This document shows, one piece after another, positions 11,699 to 22,337 of a stretch of DNA of 64,000 bases. The notes under the pieces are model-generated. The model was not told the origin of the DNA. It worked only from the letters and a program-made list of their open reading frames with translations, and made no database searches. The translations under genes and the position numbers were made by a program. The stretch comes from Okapia johnstoni (taxonomy: Eukaryota > Chordata > Mammalia > Artiodactyla > Giraffidae), in NCBI GenBank assembly GCA_024291935.2, contig CM044308.1:125080501-125144500 (forward strand). Direction: 5' to 3'. The first letter of the stretch is position 1, and each line of letters starts with the position of its first letter.

Positions 11699-11884
11699 AT
11701 GAAAAATATCAACTGAAGCAGACTCATCCCCCGTTTTCTAGGACCATCCTTGCTCCCTGGACATTGCCAATGACTTGGCTGGCAAGTTACCTTCACTGCT
11801 ACCATGACATTTAAAATAATTTTCTAGTAAGTTTCTTTTTTCTTAAAAGAAAAAGAAAAAGGAAAAATTCTCTCTGAATACTTA

Positions 11885-12060
11885 TGATGAGCCAGCCATT
11901 GGGTTGAACACTTTACATATTAATGTGTATATTTAATCTTCAAAACCTTTGGAAGGTAAATGCTATTAATATGCCCATTTTTTAGAGAAGGAAACTGAGG
12001 CTTAGAAAGATTAGCTGAGATTTTGTAACTAGCAAGTATTAGGGCCAGAATTTGCAACCA
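11885..12060 (-). mobile_element. MIR SINE, antisense
   Basis: The plus strand carries the MIR antisense order: GCCAGCCATTGGGTTGAACAC, TTTACATATTAATG, ATTTAATCTTCAAAACCTTT, GAAGGAAACTGAGGCTTAGA and then the diverged tRNA-side part. It is a mammal-wide fossil. Confidence 0.8.
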
Positions 12061-12479
12061 AGTTGCTTAACTTCCATTCCCTTTCCTTTGTTCCTTGGGC
12101 ACTGAATATATATGGGAATGAACTCAATTCTGGGATCCCAGAAATAAGGGTAAAAAGCTTTTTAGTGTGGGAGAGGATAGTGAAGAAAAAGGTCCATCCC
12201 TAGATCACAGAAGAATTATCTTGGGTCTTTGATGAGATCTATTAATAAAAGCCTAGGAAGCATCTCCTGAATATCAGAAACATTTGTGCTTGCATTGTTA
12301 GGGTGAGATTATACAGTCTCAGTGTGGCAAAGGTCTTGAATACTCTCAGTGATATGGCACTCACTAATAAGGGGACTCGCTGTTGTATTGGGTTTGCAGT
12401 TTTTAAAAGCAATTTCATACCTTGTTGCATTTGCTCCTCAATCACCTCTGAAGTATTCAGTACATAGAGGTCATTATTC

Positions 12480-12740
12480 CAGTTTCCTTTGTTTGGGCAC
12501 AAGGTTAGATTGCATTCACATGCCTCTTTGAAATTGGGTCTGATCACATGAGTTGCTTTGGCCAAGGAAATGTGAGCAGAGCTAACATGTGACATTTCTG
12601 GTGGAAGCCTTTGAAAAGCGAGTTTCATGTTCTCTTTCTCTTGCCACTCAGATGGACAACATGCTTGATAGTGTCCCTTGTCTGCTAGAGGACCAATATG
12701 AGTACAACCCATGTTAAAAGAATGAAGTCCTAATCTGCAT
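12480..12740 (+). mobile_element. Probable MaLR (MLT1-like) LTR fragment
   Basis: The phrase TTGGCCAAGGAAATGTGAGCAGAGCTAACATGTG, followed by CATTTCTGGTGGAAGCC and CATGTTCTCTTTCTCTTGCC, resembles an MLT1-type LTR. The 156-codon minus-strand ORF across 12242-12712 overlaps this fossil and shows no protein domain, so I do not call it a gene. Confidence 0.5.
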
Positions 12741-12900
12741 GTAAGCTCTTCCCTTACTTTCTGCTATACCAGGGCTTAGGACCACAAAAGAAGACTCATT
12801 TCCAACCCTCAATCTAAGGATATGCCATTTTCTAAATCTTTACCACATGGCATGGCATATCTTATGCTAACCCCTGCCCCCAACTATGTCCCTCTGAGGA

Positions 12901-13432
12901 GTTCGGTTCAGTCGCTCAGTCGTGTCCTACTCTTTGCGACCCCATGAATTGCAGCACACCAGGCTTCTCTGTCCACCACCAACTCCCAGAGTCTACCCAA
13001 ACCCATGTCCATCGAGTCAGTGATGCCATCCAACCATCTCATCCTCTGTCATACCCTTCTCCTCCTGCCCCCAATCCTACCCAGCATTAGGGTCTTTTCC
13101 AATGAGTCAACTCTTCGCATCAGGTGGCCAAAGTATTGGAGTTTCAGCTTCAACATCAGTTCTTCCAATGAACACCCAGGATTGATCTCCTTTAGGGTGG
13201 ATTGATTGGATCTCCTTGCAGTCCAAGGGACTCTCAAGAGTCTTCTCCAACACCGCAGTTTAAAAGCATCAATTCTGCGGCGGTCAGCTTTCTTCACCAT
13301 CCAACTTTCACATCCATACATGACCACTGGAAAAACCATAGCCTTGACTAGACGAACTTTGTTGGCAAAGTAATGTCTCTGCTTTTAAATATGCTATCCA
13401 GGTTGGCCATAACCTTCCTTCCAAGGAGTAAG
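12901..13432 (-). mobile_element. BovB LINE 3' fragment (copy 1)
   Basis: The minus strand encodes the extreme C-terminus of the BovB protein (block 13339-13049 with [25 protein letters not shown] and [19 protein letters not shown]), then the 3' UTR ending in the TTCGGTTCAGTCGCTCAGTC tail. It is 5'-truncated at about 13432, inside the RT C-terminal region, and no catalytic motif is left. Confidence 0.93.
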
Positions 13433-14382
13433 CATAGTAATACAGAAAGCCCTGCTGGTAATAAGGGTACTTGGTGGCTGGGCTAGAGTGCAAAATAAGG
13501 GACTTAGTGCTACAGATGTGAGAATAACTGTTTCTTCTCTTCTAGTCACCTTTGTGGTTTAAAAAGTAGAGGATCAGGCATCATAGGAAACAGTAAGAGT
13601 GACAAGACTGAAACCATCCTTGCTGTTTTTATCCTGGCAACCTGTTTTTATCTAGTCTGCAACCAACTTCCACAAGCTAGTGCTCATAAAATAAAATTTA
13701 GGTAGACATCAGAGTACTCTTCTACCTTTTGAAATTTACCACCTTATATCTTAAATGACTTACTCAGTAAGACTTGAGAGTGAGGGTTTGTTTTTGTTTT
13801 TATAGTCTTCCATTTCAAAACTAACCAAGAGTGAAGATGAACCAGGTTTCCACACATGAGATCTTTGGGAGATTCGAAACAAACCCGGAGAAGAGGTGCT
13901 GAATTTCAAAGAAAGGGTTTCTTCAGTTGACGTACCATGGTGGGTGCTGGCATGCAGGCTCATTAGACCTTTTCAGGCTACATCTGTGCTGGCAACCTGT
14001 GGAGAAGATATCTCAGTCTAGGAAAGAGGCTCCCTCAGACAGGGGAGTGGGAGTCAACTGGATGACAGTGAGAGTAATTTCCCTGAATGTTAAACCAATC
14101 TTCTTGTCAGTGTGATGATCCCTTCCTCAGCTGAATGGGAAAGACTACAGGACCCTTAATTATCTGTACCAACTGCTCAACCAGGTTTTATTTTAGGGAC
14201 TGAAGTCCTAGGAAAAAGCATCCTAGCTGACTAATGAAGATATCCTAGACTTGAATAAGTAATTTAGTCCTAATAACATTTTAGGATGTCAAATTTGGGA
14301 ATGTTGATATTTTAGGGTAACTTTATACATCAAATGATTTACCTGAAGCTTGAGGGAATTATAGTCCTTCAAACTGAATCAG
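13433..14382. other. Unassigned stretch
   Basis: No gene or named repeat was recognised. Confidence 0.4.
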
Positions 14383-14620
14383 TAATGGGTATGTACATGT
14401 GTGTGTGTTAGTTGCTCAGTTGTGTCCGATTCTTTGCAACACCAGGGACTAGCCAGCCAGGCTCCTCTATCAATGGAATTCTCCAGGCAGGAATACTGGA
14501 GTGAATTGAGATGCCCTCCTCCAGGGGATCCTCCTGACCCAGGGATCGAACCCAGGTCTCCTGCGTTGCAGGCAGATTCTTTACTGTCTAAGCCACCAGG
14601 GAGGCCCCAATAATAGGTAT
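14383..14620 (-). mobile_element. Bov-tA SINE, inverted
   Basis: The plus strand reads BovA tail (GTTGCTCAGTTGTGTCCGAT), BovA core, then the tRNA-derived head in reverse (GGATCGAACCCAGGTCTCCT ... AAGCCACCAGGGAGGCCCC). GGATCGAACC is the reversed pol III B box. The flanks are TAATGGGTAT (14383-14392) and TAATAGGTAT (14611-14620), a 10-bp duplication with one mismatch. Confidence 0.93.
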
Positions 14621-15610
14621 AGGTTACCCTAATTTTGTATACCTATGGGTACAAGGTACAGTCCAATTAAGGTGTAATGTTACTAAGAAATCTTTCTGCC
14701 TCAAACTCTTCTGCTAAATTCAATTTATGCTTAAAATGATTGGAAGGGGGACGAGGCAGAATCCTTTAAGGAAAATGCCCTTTGTCAGAATCCTGGCTTC
14801 CATCAGGAAACAAAACAACAGTTGGGAGTTGCTGGAGTGGTTTAATGACTAATATTTAGTAGTCTACTCACAATAACTAATAATAGTTATCATGAGCAAA
14901 TGTTTCCTGTGTGGTACACAGTCATGCGGCAGGTGATGGTGGGGATACACCAGCCCAGTATTTAAGGGTCTTTTTATGTGTCAGGGTCTGTGCGAGAGGA
15001 GAAAGCCTATGGGAAACAAGCAAGAGAGCCGCCACTTGGGCTGAGTAGAAGCAGGAGCCTGGATTTTCCCCATCAGGCACTGGCTAGATAATTAGAGCCA
15101 GCAGCAGGAGGCAAATTAAAGCCTTATTGGGAACTTCGAAGTAGATAGGTGTTTGTGAGCTTTGGATACTTCTCTGAAGCCCTGAAGCAAGACTGAAGTG
15201 TGGGAGGAAGCACTGGCAAGCCTTCCCACCAAGCTGGATGTATCCTTCAGCAGCTCTTGAAGTCTTTCTAACCCACAGTGCTGCCACAGACAATGAGATC
15301 AGTGAGACTTCTGACTTTAAAAAAGGAATAGGCACAATGAGTAATAACAGTTGAAATTGTGTGAATAGTGTTCTTATTTTGTATGTGGTTTTGTATTTCT
15401 TTTGCTCTTACTCCACATGGTATTTTCTCTTAGAGTTGATATATGAATGTTAGTTAATGTTAGGAAGAGTTTTAAGAGGAAAAAAAACCATTATATGGAA
15501 TGGAAGGTACTTACCTTAAATAAAGGCAGAATTAGTTATCTGTTTTCCACAATTTAAATGTTAATTGTGTTTGGGACTGTATAATCTAAATAAAGAGTAC
15601 TTCCTATAGT
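14621..15610. other. Unassigned stretch
   Basis: No supported gene or named repeat. Confidence 0.4.
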
Positions 15611-15943
15611 ATGTGTGGTGGTGGTGGTTTAGTTGCTAAGTAGTGTCTGACTCTTGCGACCCCATCAACTGTAGCCTGCCAGGATCCTTTGTCCATGGCT
15701 CCAGGCAAGAATACTGGAGTGGATAGCCTTTCCCTTCTCCAGGGGATCTTCCCAACCCAAGAATCAAACCCAGGTCTCCCACACTGCAGACAGATTCTTT
15801 ACTGACTGAGCCACAAGGGAAGCCCAACAGTATTGGAGTGGGTAGCCTATCCCCTCTTCAGTGGATCTTCTCAACCCAGGAATTGACCCGGGGTCTCCTG
15901 CATTACAGGTGGATTCTTTACCAACTGAGCTATCAGGAGAGCC
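15611..15943 (-). mobile_element. Head-duplicated Bov-tA SINE
   Basis: An inverted Bov-tA (BovA tail and core, then a reversed tRNA head ending near 15825) is followed directly by a second partial BovA core (TATTGGAGTGGGTAGCCTAT) and a second reversed tRNA head (GGGGTCTCCTGCATTACAGG ... GCTATCAGGAGAGCCC). The same arrangement and junction recur at 63418-63730. Minus-strand ORFs here are translations of SINE sequence. Confidence 0.88.
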
Positions 15944-16440
15944 CATCTATCAGTCCCAATTTCAGCATACGATTTCAAAGAGACTAAATAACTAGTTCTT
16001 TGAGCAGTTGTTCCCGAACTTCTTCCTGCTTCCAAACTCCTGAGAGGCATAACATGCACTACTATTAAAAGAAGGTACTTTCTGTAGTAGTGAAGTTCAT
16101 ACTAGTAAAATCTCATGACAGGGGCAAGGGAATTATCTGGAGTGCATGAGGCATGTGTCATGTTAAATTTTTCACTCTTCCTCATTGAGGTCACTGCTTT
16201 AGAGAATGGGTCCTGCAAACACAACAGTTAAATGTTAGTTAATCTCTCAGATGTTGAACATATTTAATGAGAAAGAGCTAAAATGTGGAGGTATTGACTA
16301 TGAGACAAGGATGAAGGTAGTTTTGGTGTCACAATGCAATTACAAAGAGAAGATGGTTTGACCCAATACTAAACCTTTTTTGGTCACTGTATTGTTTGGT
16401 TTTTCTGTCATAACAGGGCTGTGATTTAGGTCCTTGTTTT
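15944..16440. other. Unassigned stretch
   Basis: No supported gene or named repeat. Confidence 0.4.
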
Positions 16441-17459
16441 AAAATATTGTGATATACTAAATATTTAAATCTATTAGAGGTAGCTTGTTTTATATAATCT
16501 CAGACATTATCTTTTCTGGTGTATATATGTATGTTTGTGTACCACTAGATTTTTATTGTGCACATACTAACATATATTTATGCACAAACACACTCTTGTC
16601 AATTTGCTTTTTTTACCAAAATGTGATCATACCATTTGTATTTTACTATTTTTTTCACTTAGCAATTTCCTCAGGGATAACTTTCCTTGTCAGGTCTTAC
16701 ATAGATCGACCTATTCTTTTAAAATGACTATGTTGTATTCTGCAGTATAGAAGTATTTAACTTTTCCTTTATAGATGAGCATTTTGGATGTTTCTCTTTT
16801 TTGTTGCTCTTCTCTGTGAATATCGTCATGTGTATCTTTGTATAACTGTATTTCTGTGAGGTAGATAATAGAAAATGGAGCCTGTGACTCAAAAGATATA
16901 TTTATTTTTAATATTAACACATATTGCCAGGTTGTTTTAAAAGATGGTTGTGTCCACTTATATTTTCCTCTGACAGTGTGAGAATACCCATCTCCCTACA
17001 TTTTATTAACACTGGATATTGTTAATCATCAAAATTCTTATCAACATGGTAGGTAAAATTATTTCTTTATTTTCATTACTCCGATTATTGGTAAGTTTGA
17101 ACATATTTCTGGATGATTTTGGCCACTTGCACTCCATTGAAGTGAATTGCTTGGTGATGTTTTTCATCCAGTTTTGTACTGGGATTTTTATATTTTCTTA
17201 GAAATTTGTATATGCTTATAATATATTATGGGTCTTAACTCTTTGACTCATATATCACAGGTATTTTTTCCCTAAGTTTCCTTTTGTCTTTATAATTTTG
17301 CTTAGTGTATCTTTTTCTGTATAGAATTTGAAATTTTACTGTAGTTTAATTTGTCAAGTTTTTCATTGATGGCTTTAAATTTTATATCATGCTCCTGAAG
17401 CTCTTTCCTATCTCAAGATTTTAAAAGTATTCTTTACATTTAGGGTCTTGTATTTAGAT
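16441..17459 (-). mobile_element. Old L1, antisense (left half, split by BovB)
   Basis: Antisense L1 phrases appear in order: TTTTAAAATGACTATGTTGTATTC, TTAACACTGGATATTGTTAATC, TTGTATATGCTTATAATATA, TTGTCAAGTTTTTCATTGATGG. The copy is degenerate. It resumes at 20904 after a BovB insertion. The exact left end is uncertain. Confidence 0.72.
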
Positions 17460-17796
17460 AATCTTCTTCATGGATTACAGCCTTATTGTGGTAAAGGGGC
17501 TTGTGTAACTAAATGAAGCTATGAGCCATGCTGTTCAGAGCCACCCAAGATGATGGGTCATAGTGAAGAGTTCTAACAAAATGTAGTCCCTTGAAGGAGG
17601 AAGTAGCAACCCGCCCCAGTGTTCTTATGGCGAGAACCCTGTGAACAGTATGAAAAGGCAAAAAGATATGATGCTGGGAGATGAATCCCCCCAGGTTAGA
17701 AGGTATCCAGTATGCTACTGGGAAAGAGTGGAGGGCAATTACTAATAGCTCAGAAAGAATGAAGCAGCTGGGCCAAAGTGGAAACGACAGTTAGAT

Positions 17797-20700
17797 GTGT
17801 CTGGTGCTGAAAGGAAAGTCCGATGCTGTAAAGAACAATGTTGCGTAGGAACCTGGGATGTTAGGTCCATGAATCAAGGTAAATTGGATGTGGTCAGGTG
17901 GGAGATGGTGAGATTGAACATCGACATCTTGTTAGGAATCAGTGAACTAAAATGGATGGGTGTGGGCAAATTTAATTCAGATGACTATTATATCTACTAC
18001 TGTTGGAAACAATCCCTTAGAAGAAATGGAGTAGCCCTATAGTCAACATAAGAGTTTGAAATGCAGTACTTGGATGCAACCTCAAAAACAACAGAATGAT
18101 CTTGGTTCATTTCCAAGGCAAACCTTTCAACATCACAGTAATCCAAGTCTATGCCCCAACCACTGATACTGAAGAAGCTGAGGCTGACTGGTTCTTTGAA
18201 GACCTACAACACCTTCTAGAACTAACATCAAAAAAAGATGTTCTTTTCATCATAGGAGATTGGAATGCAAGAGTAGGAAGTAAAGAGATGCCAGGCATAA
18301 CAGGAAAGTTTGGCCTTGAAATACAAAATGAAGCAGGTAGAAGGCAATAGAGTTTTGTCAAGAGAACACACTGGTCATAGAATACACCCTTTTCAACAAT
18401 CCAAGAGATGACTCTACATATGGACATCACCAGATGGTCAATACTGAAATCAGATTGATTATGGTCTTTGCAGCCAAAGATGGAGAAGCTCTATACAGTC
18501 AGCAAAAACAAGACATGGGGCTTACTGTGTAGCTTGGATTGTGAGCTCCTTAATTGCAAAATTCAAGCTTAAATTGAAGAAAGTATGGAAAACCACTAGA
18601 CAATTCAAGTATGGCCATGGTGGTTTAGTTGCTAAGTCATGTCTGACTCTTGCAACCCCATGGACTAGAGCCTACCAGGCTCCTCTATCTATGGGATTCC
18701 TCAGACAATAATACTGGAGCAGGTTGCCATTTCCTTCTCCAGGAGATCTTCCCAACCCAGGGATTGAACTTGTGTTTCCTTCATTGGCAGATGGATTCTT
18801 TACTACTGAGCCACCCGGGAAGCCCTGGCCATTCAGATATGACCTAAATCAAATCCCTTATGATTATACAGTGGAGGTGATGAATAGATTCAGGAAATTA
18901 GATCTGGTAGACAGAGTGTCTTAGGAACTATGGATGAAGGTTCATGACGTTGTACAGGAGGCAGTTACCAAAATCATCCCCCCCAAAAAAGAAATGCAAG
19001 AAGGCAAAGTGGTTGTCTGAGGACGCTTTACAAAAAGCTGAGGAAAAAAGAGAAGTGAAAGGGAAAAGAGAAAGGGAAAGATATACCTAACTGAATGCAG
19101 AATTCCAGAAAATAGCAAGGAGAGATTAGAAGGCTTTATTAAATGAACAGTGCAAAGAAATAGTGGAAAACAGTAGAACATGAAAGACTAGAGATCTCTT
19201 CAAGAAAACTGGAGATATCAAGGGAACATTTCATGCAAGGATGGGCATGCAAAAAGGACATAATTGGCAAGGAACTAACAGATGCAGAAGAGATTAAGAA
19301 GAGGTGGCAAGAATACAGAGAAGAATCATACAAGAAAGGTCTTAATGACCCAGATAACCATGATGGTGTGGTCACTCACCTAGAGCCAGACATCTTGGAG
19401 TGTGAAGTCAAGTGGCTTTAGGAAGCATTACTGCAAACAAAGCTAGTGGAGGTGATGGAATTCCAACTGAACTATTTCAAATCCTAAAAGATGATGCTAT
19501 TAAAGTGCAACAATCAATATGACAGAAAATTTGAAAAACTCAGCAATAGCCATAGGACTGGAAAAGAGTTTTCATTCCAAGTCTAAAGAAGGGCAATTTC
19601 AAAGAATGTTCAGACTACCTTACAATTAACATTCATTTACATGCTAGTAAGGTTATGTCCAAAATCCTTCAAGTGAGGCTTCAGTAATATGTGAACCAAG
19701 AACTTCCAGTTGTATAAGTTGGGTTTCAAAGAGGCAGAGGAAATTGCCAACACTCACTGAATCATGGAGAAAGCAAGGGGGTTCCAGAAAAACATCTACT
19801 CCTTCTTCATTGGCTACAATAAAGCCTTTGTGTGGATCACAACAAACTGTGGACAATTCTTAAAGAGATGGAAATACCAGACCACCTTCTCTGTCTCCTG
19901 AGAAACCTGTATGCAAGTCAAGAAGCAACAGTTAGAACTGAACATGGAGCAATGGACTGGTTCAAAACTAGGAAAGAAGTATGACAAGGCTGTGTATTGT
20001 TACCTTGCCTTTTAACTTATATGCAGAGTACGTCATGGAAATGCCGGGCTAGATGAATCACAAGTTGGACTCAAGATTGCCAAGAGAAATATCAGCAACC
20101 TCAGATATGCAGATGATACCACTCTAATGGCAGAAAGTGAAGAGGAACTGAATAGCCTCTTGATCAGGGTGAGAGAGGAGAGTGAAAAAACTGGCTCTAA
20201 GCTCAACATTCGAAAAACTAAGATCATGGCATCCAATCCCACCCACCAATTCATGGCAGATAGAAGGGAAAAAAGTGGAAGCAGTGACATTTTGTTTTCT
20301 TGGGCTTCCAAATCACTGCAGATGGTGACTGCAGCCATGAAACTAAAAGACGCTTGCTCCTTGGAAGGAAAGGTATGCCAAACATTTAGACAGCATATTA
20401 AAAAGCAGAGACATCACTTTACCAACAAAAGTCCATCTAGTCAAAGCTATGGTTTTTCCAGTAGTCATGTATAGATGTGAGAGTTGAACTGTAAAGAAGG
20501 CAGAGGGCTGAAGAATTGATGCTTTCGAATTGTGATGCTGGAGAAGACTCTTGAGAGTCTCTTGAACAGCAAGGAGATCAAACCAATCAATCCTAAAGAA
20601 ATATTCATTGGAAGGAGGGATGCTGAAGCTGAAGCTCCAATACTTTGTCTTCCCGATGCCAAGAGCTGACTCATTGGAAAAGACCCTGATGCTGGGAAAG

Positions 20701-20856
20701 ATTGAGGACAAAAGGAGAAGAGGACATCAGAGGATGAGATGGTTAGATAGCATCACTAACTCTATGGACATGAATTTGAGCAAACTCCAGGAGATAGTGG
20801 AGGACAGAGGAGCCTGGCGTGCTACAGTCCAGGGGGTCCCAAAGAATTGGACATGA
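17797..20856 (+). pseudogene. BovB endonuclease-RT ORF, inactivated (copy 2)
   Basis: The protein would nick DNA (APE-type endonuclease) and reverse-transcribe the RNA in situ. Endonuclease pieces: 17797-18042 (GTWDVRSMNQGKLD; ISELKWMGVG) and 18096-18350 (ITVIQVYAPTTDTEEAEA; GDWNARVG, with GDWNA at 18255-18269). RT pieces follow after the inserted SINE: the region of motif A near 19805-19835 reads FIGYNKAF instead of the family's FIDYAKAFD, so a catalytic aspartate is lost; motif C YADD is kept at 20106-20117. The C-terminus lies at 20608-20856. Many stops and frameshifts, plus the SINE, make it clearly dead. Confidence 0.9.
18599..18844 (-). mobile_element. Bov-tA SINE inside BovB
   Basis: An inverted Bov-tA has its BovA tail at the low end (GGTTTAGTTGCTAAGTCATG) and its reversed tRNA head at the high end (ACTACTGAGCCACCCGGGAAGCCC). 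The body is about 18617-18826. The BovB sequence around it is repeated as GACAATTCAAGTATGGCC (18599-18616) and GGCCATTCAGATATGACC (18827-18844), a diverged duplication, so the SINE is younger than the BovB but not recent. Confidence 0.92.
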
Positions 20857-20903
20857 CTTAGCGACTGAACAACAACAAAGCAACAATAATTTAAATAATA
20901 GAA

Positions 20904-21250
20904 GTATTTAGATTTTTAGTCCATCTGGAACTTATGATTAATTCAACTAGGAATGTAATTAGATTTATTCAATACAAATAGCCTATGGTCTTAATACTGT
21001 AGGACACAGCCTCCATTCTCTACCACTATGAAGGATGGTTCATCCTTTCTCAGTGGTTGAAATATCTGTTTATCCCACACTAAAAAGCACATATACATGG
21101 GTCTGTTTCTGCCCTTTCTATTTTGTTCTGTGTCTAAAACAGTACCATACTGTTTTCATTACTTTAAGTTATATTTTTTTTAGCTGGCAGTATGAATCCT
21201 CACTTTTCCCCAAAAACTATTTCTGGCTACTTTTCCACTTTTACTCTTCC
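20904..21250 (-). mobile_element. Old L1, antisense (right half)
   Basis: This continues the L1 split by BovB copy 2. Antisense phrases GATTTTTAGTCCATCTGGAAC and ACAGTACCATACTGTTTTCAT match the L1 ORF2 C-terminal region. The right end is approximate. Confidence 0.68.
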
Positions 21251-21499
21251 AGAAACTATTCATGTTAGGATGTAGCAGTGTTACTGTAAGAGGTGGTTTC
21301 CTTTAGATTATTTAGTCCTTATCCAACCCTTGTACTTCTAGTTTCCTAACCTTGTCACCAAGCATTATATCAAGTCTTTAGTAATAATGGAGGGAAAGAG
21401 ACACAGGCTTCCCTCTGTCTACTAATTAATACCTTCCTAGGGAACTTTTCCCTATGCCCTTCACTCAAGTAGTCACAGCTCCAAGATCCTGTAAGCTTT

Positions 21500-22040
21500 T
21501 CTTTTACATATTTGTTGCTGTGTGACAAATTACCCCAAACCTTCATGGGCTAAAAAAACCAAACATTTTATTACTTTTCAAGATTTGAGGTTAGAAATGT
21601 GGGCAGAGCTCAGATGAGTGATTCTTTCATTTCACTCTGACATAACCTAAGGTCACCCAATGGTATTCTGCTGGGTTTTGGTCCAGTCTGTAGGTCCAAG
21701 ATGGCTTCACTTGCATGGCTTGTGCCTTGGTGGAAATTTCTGGAAGCCTGGGCTCAGTTGGAACCCTCTCCTTAGGCACGTGATCTCTCCAGCAGGGTTG
21801 TTAGGCTGCATGGCTGTTCAAGTCTCTACAAGCAAGCGTTTCAAGAGACAGGAAGTGAAGGCTGCCATTCTTTTAAGGTCTGGTTTCCCTTTTGCAAGAG
21901 TTTGTTGATCAGAGGAGTCATAGAACTGGCCCAGATTCAAAGGGTTAGGGTACTGATCCCACTACTTAATAGGAGCATAGACCTCACCTCTCAATGGGAA
22001 AAGTATCACAGAATATTTGCATATGGTGGTTTCACATGAC
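21500..22040. mobile_element. Ancient medium-reiteration repeat (unnamed)
   Basis: The text TTGTTGCTGTGTGACAAATTACCCCAAAC, AAAATGTGGGCAGAGCTCAG-like and ATAGACCTCACCTCTCAATGGG is characteristic of an old mammal-wide repeat beginning with a CTGTAACAAATTACCACAAAC-type motif. The sequence at 48222-48750 starts in a similar way. I cannot name the family with certainty. The 82-codon ORF at 21660-21908 lies inside it. Confidence 0.45.
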
Positions 22041-22337
22041 TGTTTTGGGCATGCTTCCACGGTAGTTAGAACGTCAAGTCAGAGCTATGTGAAGGTTTTC
22101 TTCATTACTTTATGAACTCCATGGATATATATACATGGTTTAAGTGTGTGTGTGTGGGTGTAGTGTTGTGGAGAAGTTTAAATTCAAACAGTTGAACCTT
22201 GGAAATACAGGTTATCAGACAGTGACTAGTTACTGGCCATTAGCTTGGCTTGTGATTTTCCAAATATCCTTATCAAGTTGAGTTCAGATGGCTGGAGCGC
22301 TACATTCATGACTCTAGGGCCAGGGATTTGGTCTTCA

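Larger units (their letters stand above)
17460..20903 (+). mobile_element. Near full-length BovB (RTE) LINE (copy 2), nested in L1
   Basis: The element runs from a BovB 5' region (GGCTTGTGTAACTAAATGAAGC; GAACAGTATGAAAAGGCAAA) through endonuclease and RT regions to the 3' end (CCAAAGAATTGGACATGACTTAGCGACTGAACAACAAC). Without the 18617-18826 SINE it is about 3.2 kb, close to the family's full length. GTATTTAGAT occurs on both sides (17450-17459 and 20904-20913), which fits a 10-bp duplication of the L1 target. BovB is the ruminant retrotransposon known for horizontal transfer from squamates and for mobilising Bov-tA SINEs. This copy ends in an ACAACAACAA-type tail, unlike copies 3 and 7. Confidence 0.9.

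Noticed and set aside
12242..12712. 156-codon minus-strand ORF
   Set aside because: It overlaps a probable MLT1-like LTR fragment, has no recognisable domain, and its start and end fit no splice or promoter signal.
14540..14610. tRNA-like sequences in the heads of Bov-tA and CHR SINEs
   Set aside because: They keep a B box but are fused to SINE bodies and cannot fold as complete mature tRNAs, so they are not tRNA genes.
15636..16059. Minus-strand ORFs with GSVSKESVC and VGKESTCNAGDPGSIPG motifs
   Set aside because: These are the well-known spurious translations of Bov-tA SINEs, often deposited as hypothetical ruminant proteins.
18149..18430. Minus-strand ORF of 93 codons, and similar antisense ORFs at 22809-23396 and 61256-61438
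   Set aside because: They are antisense shadows of the BovB coding strand.
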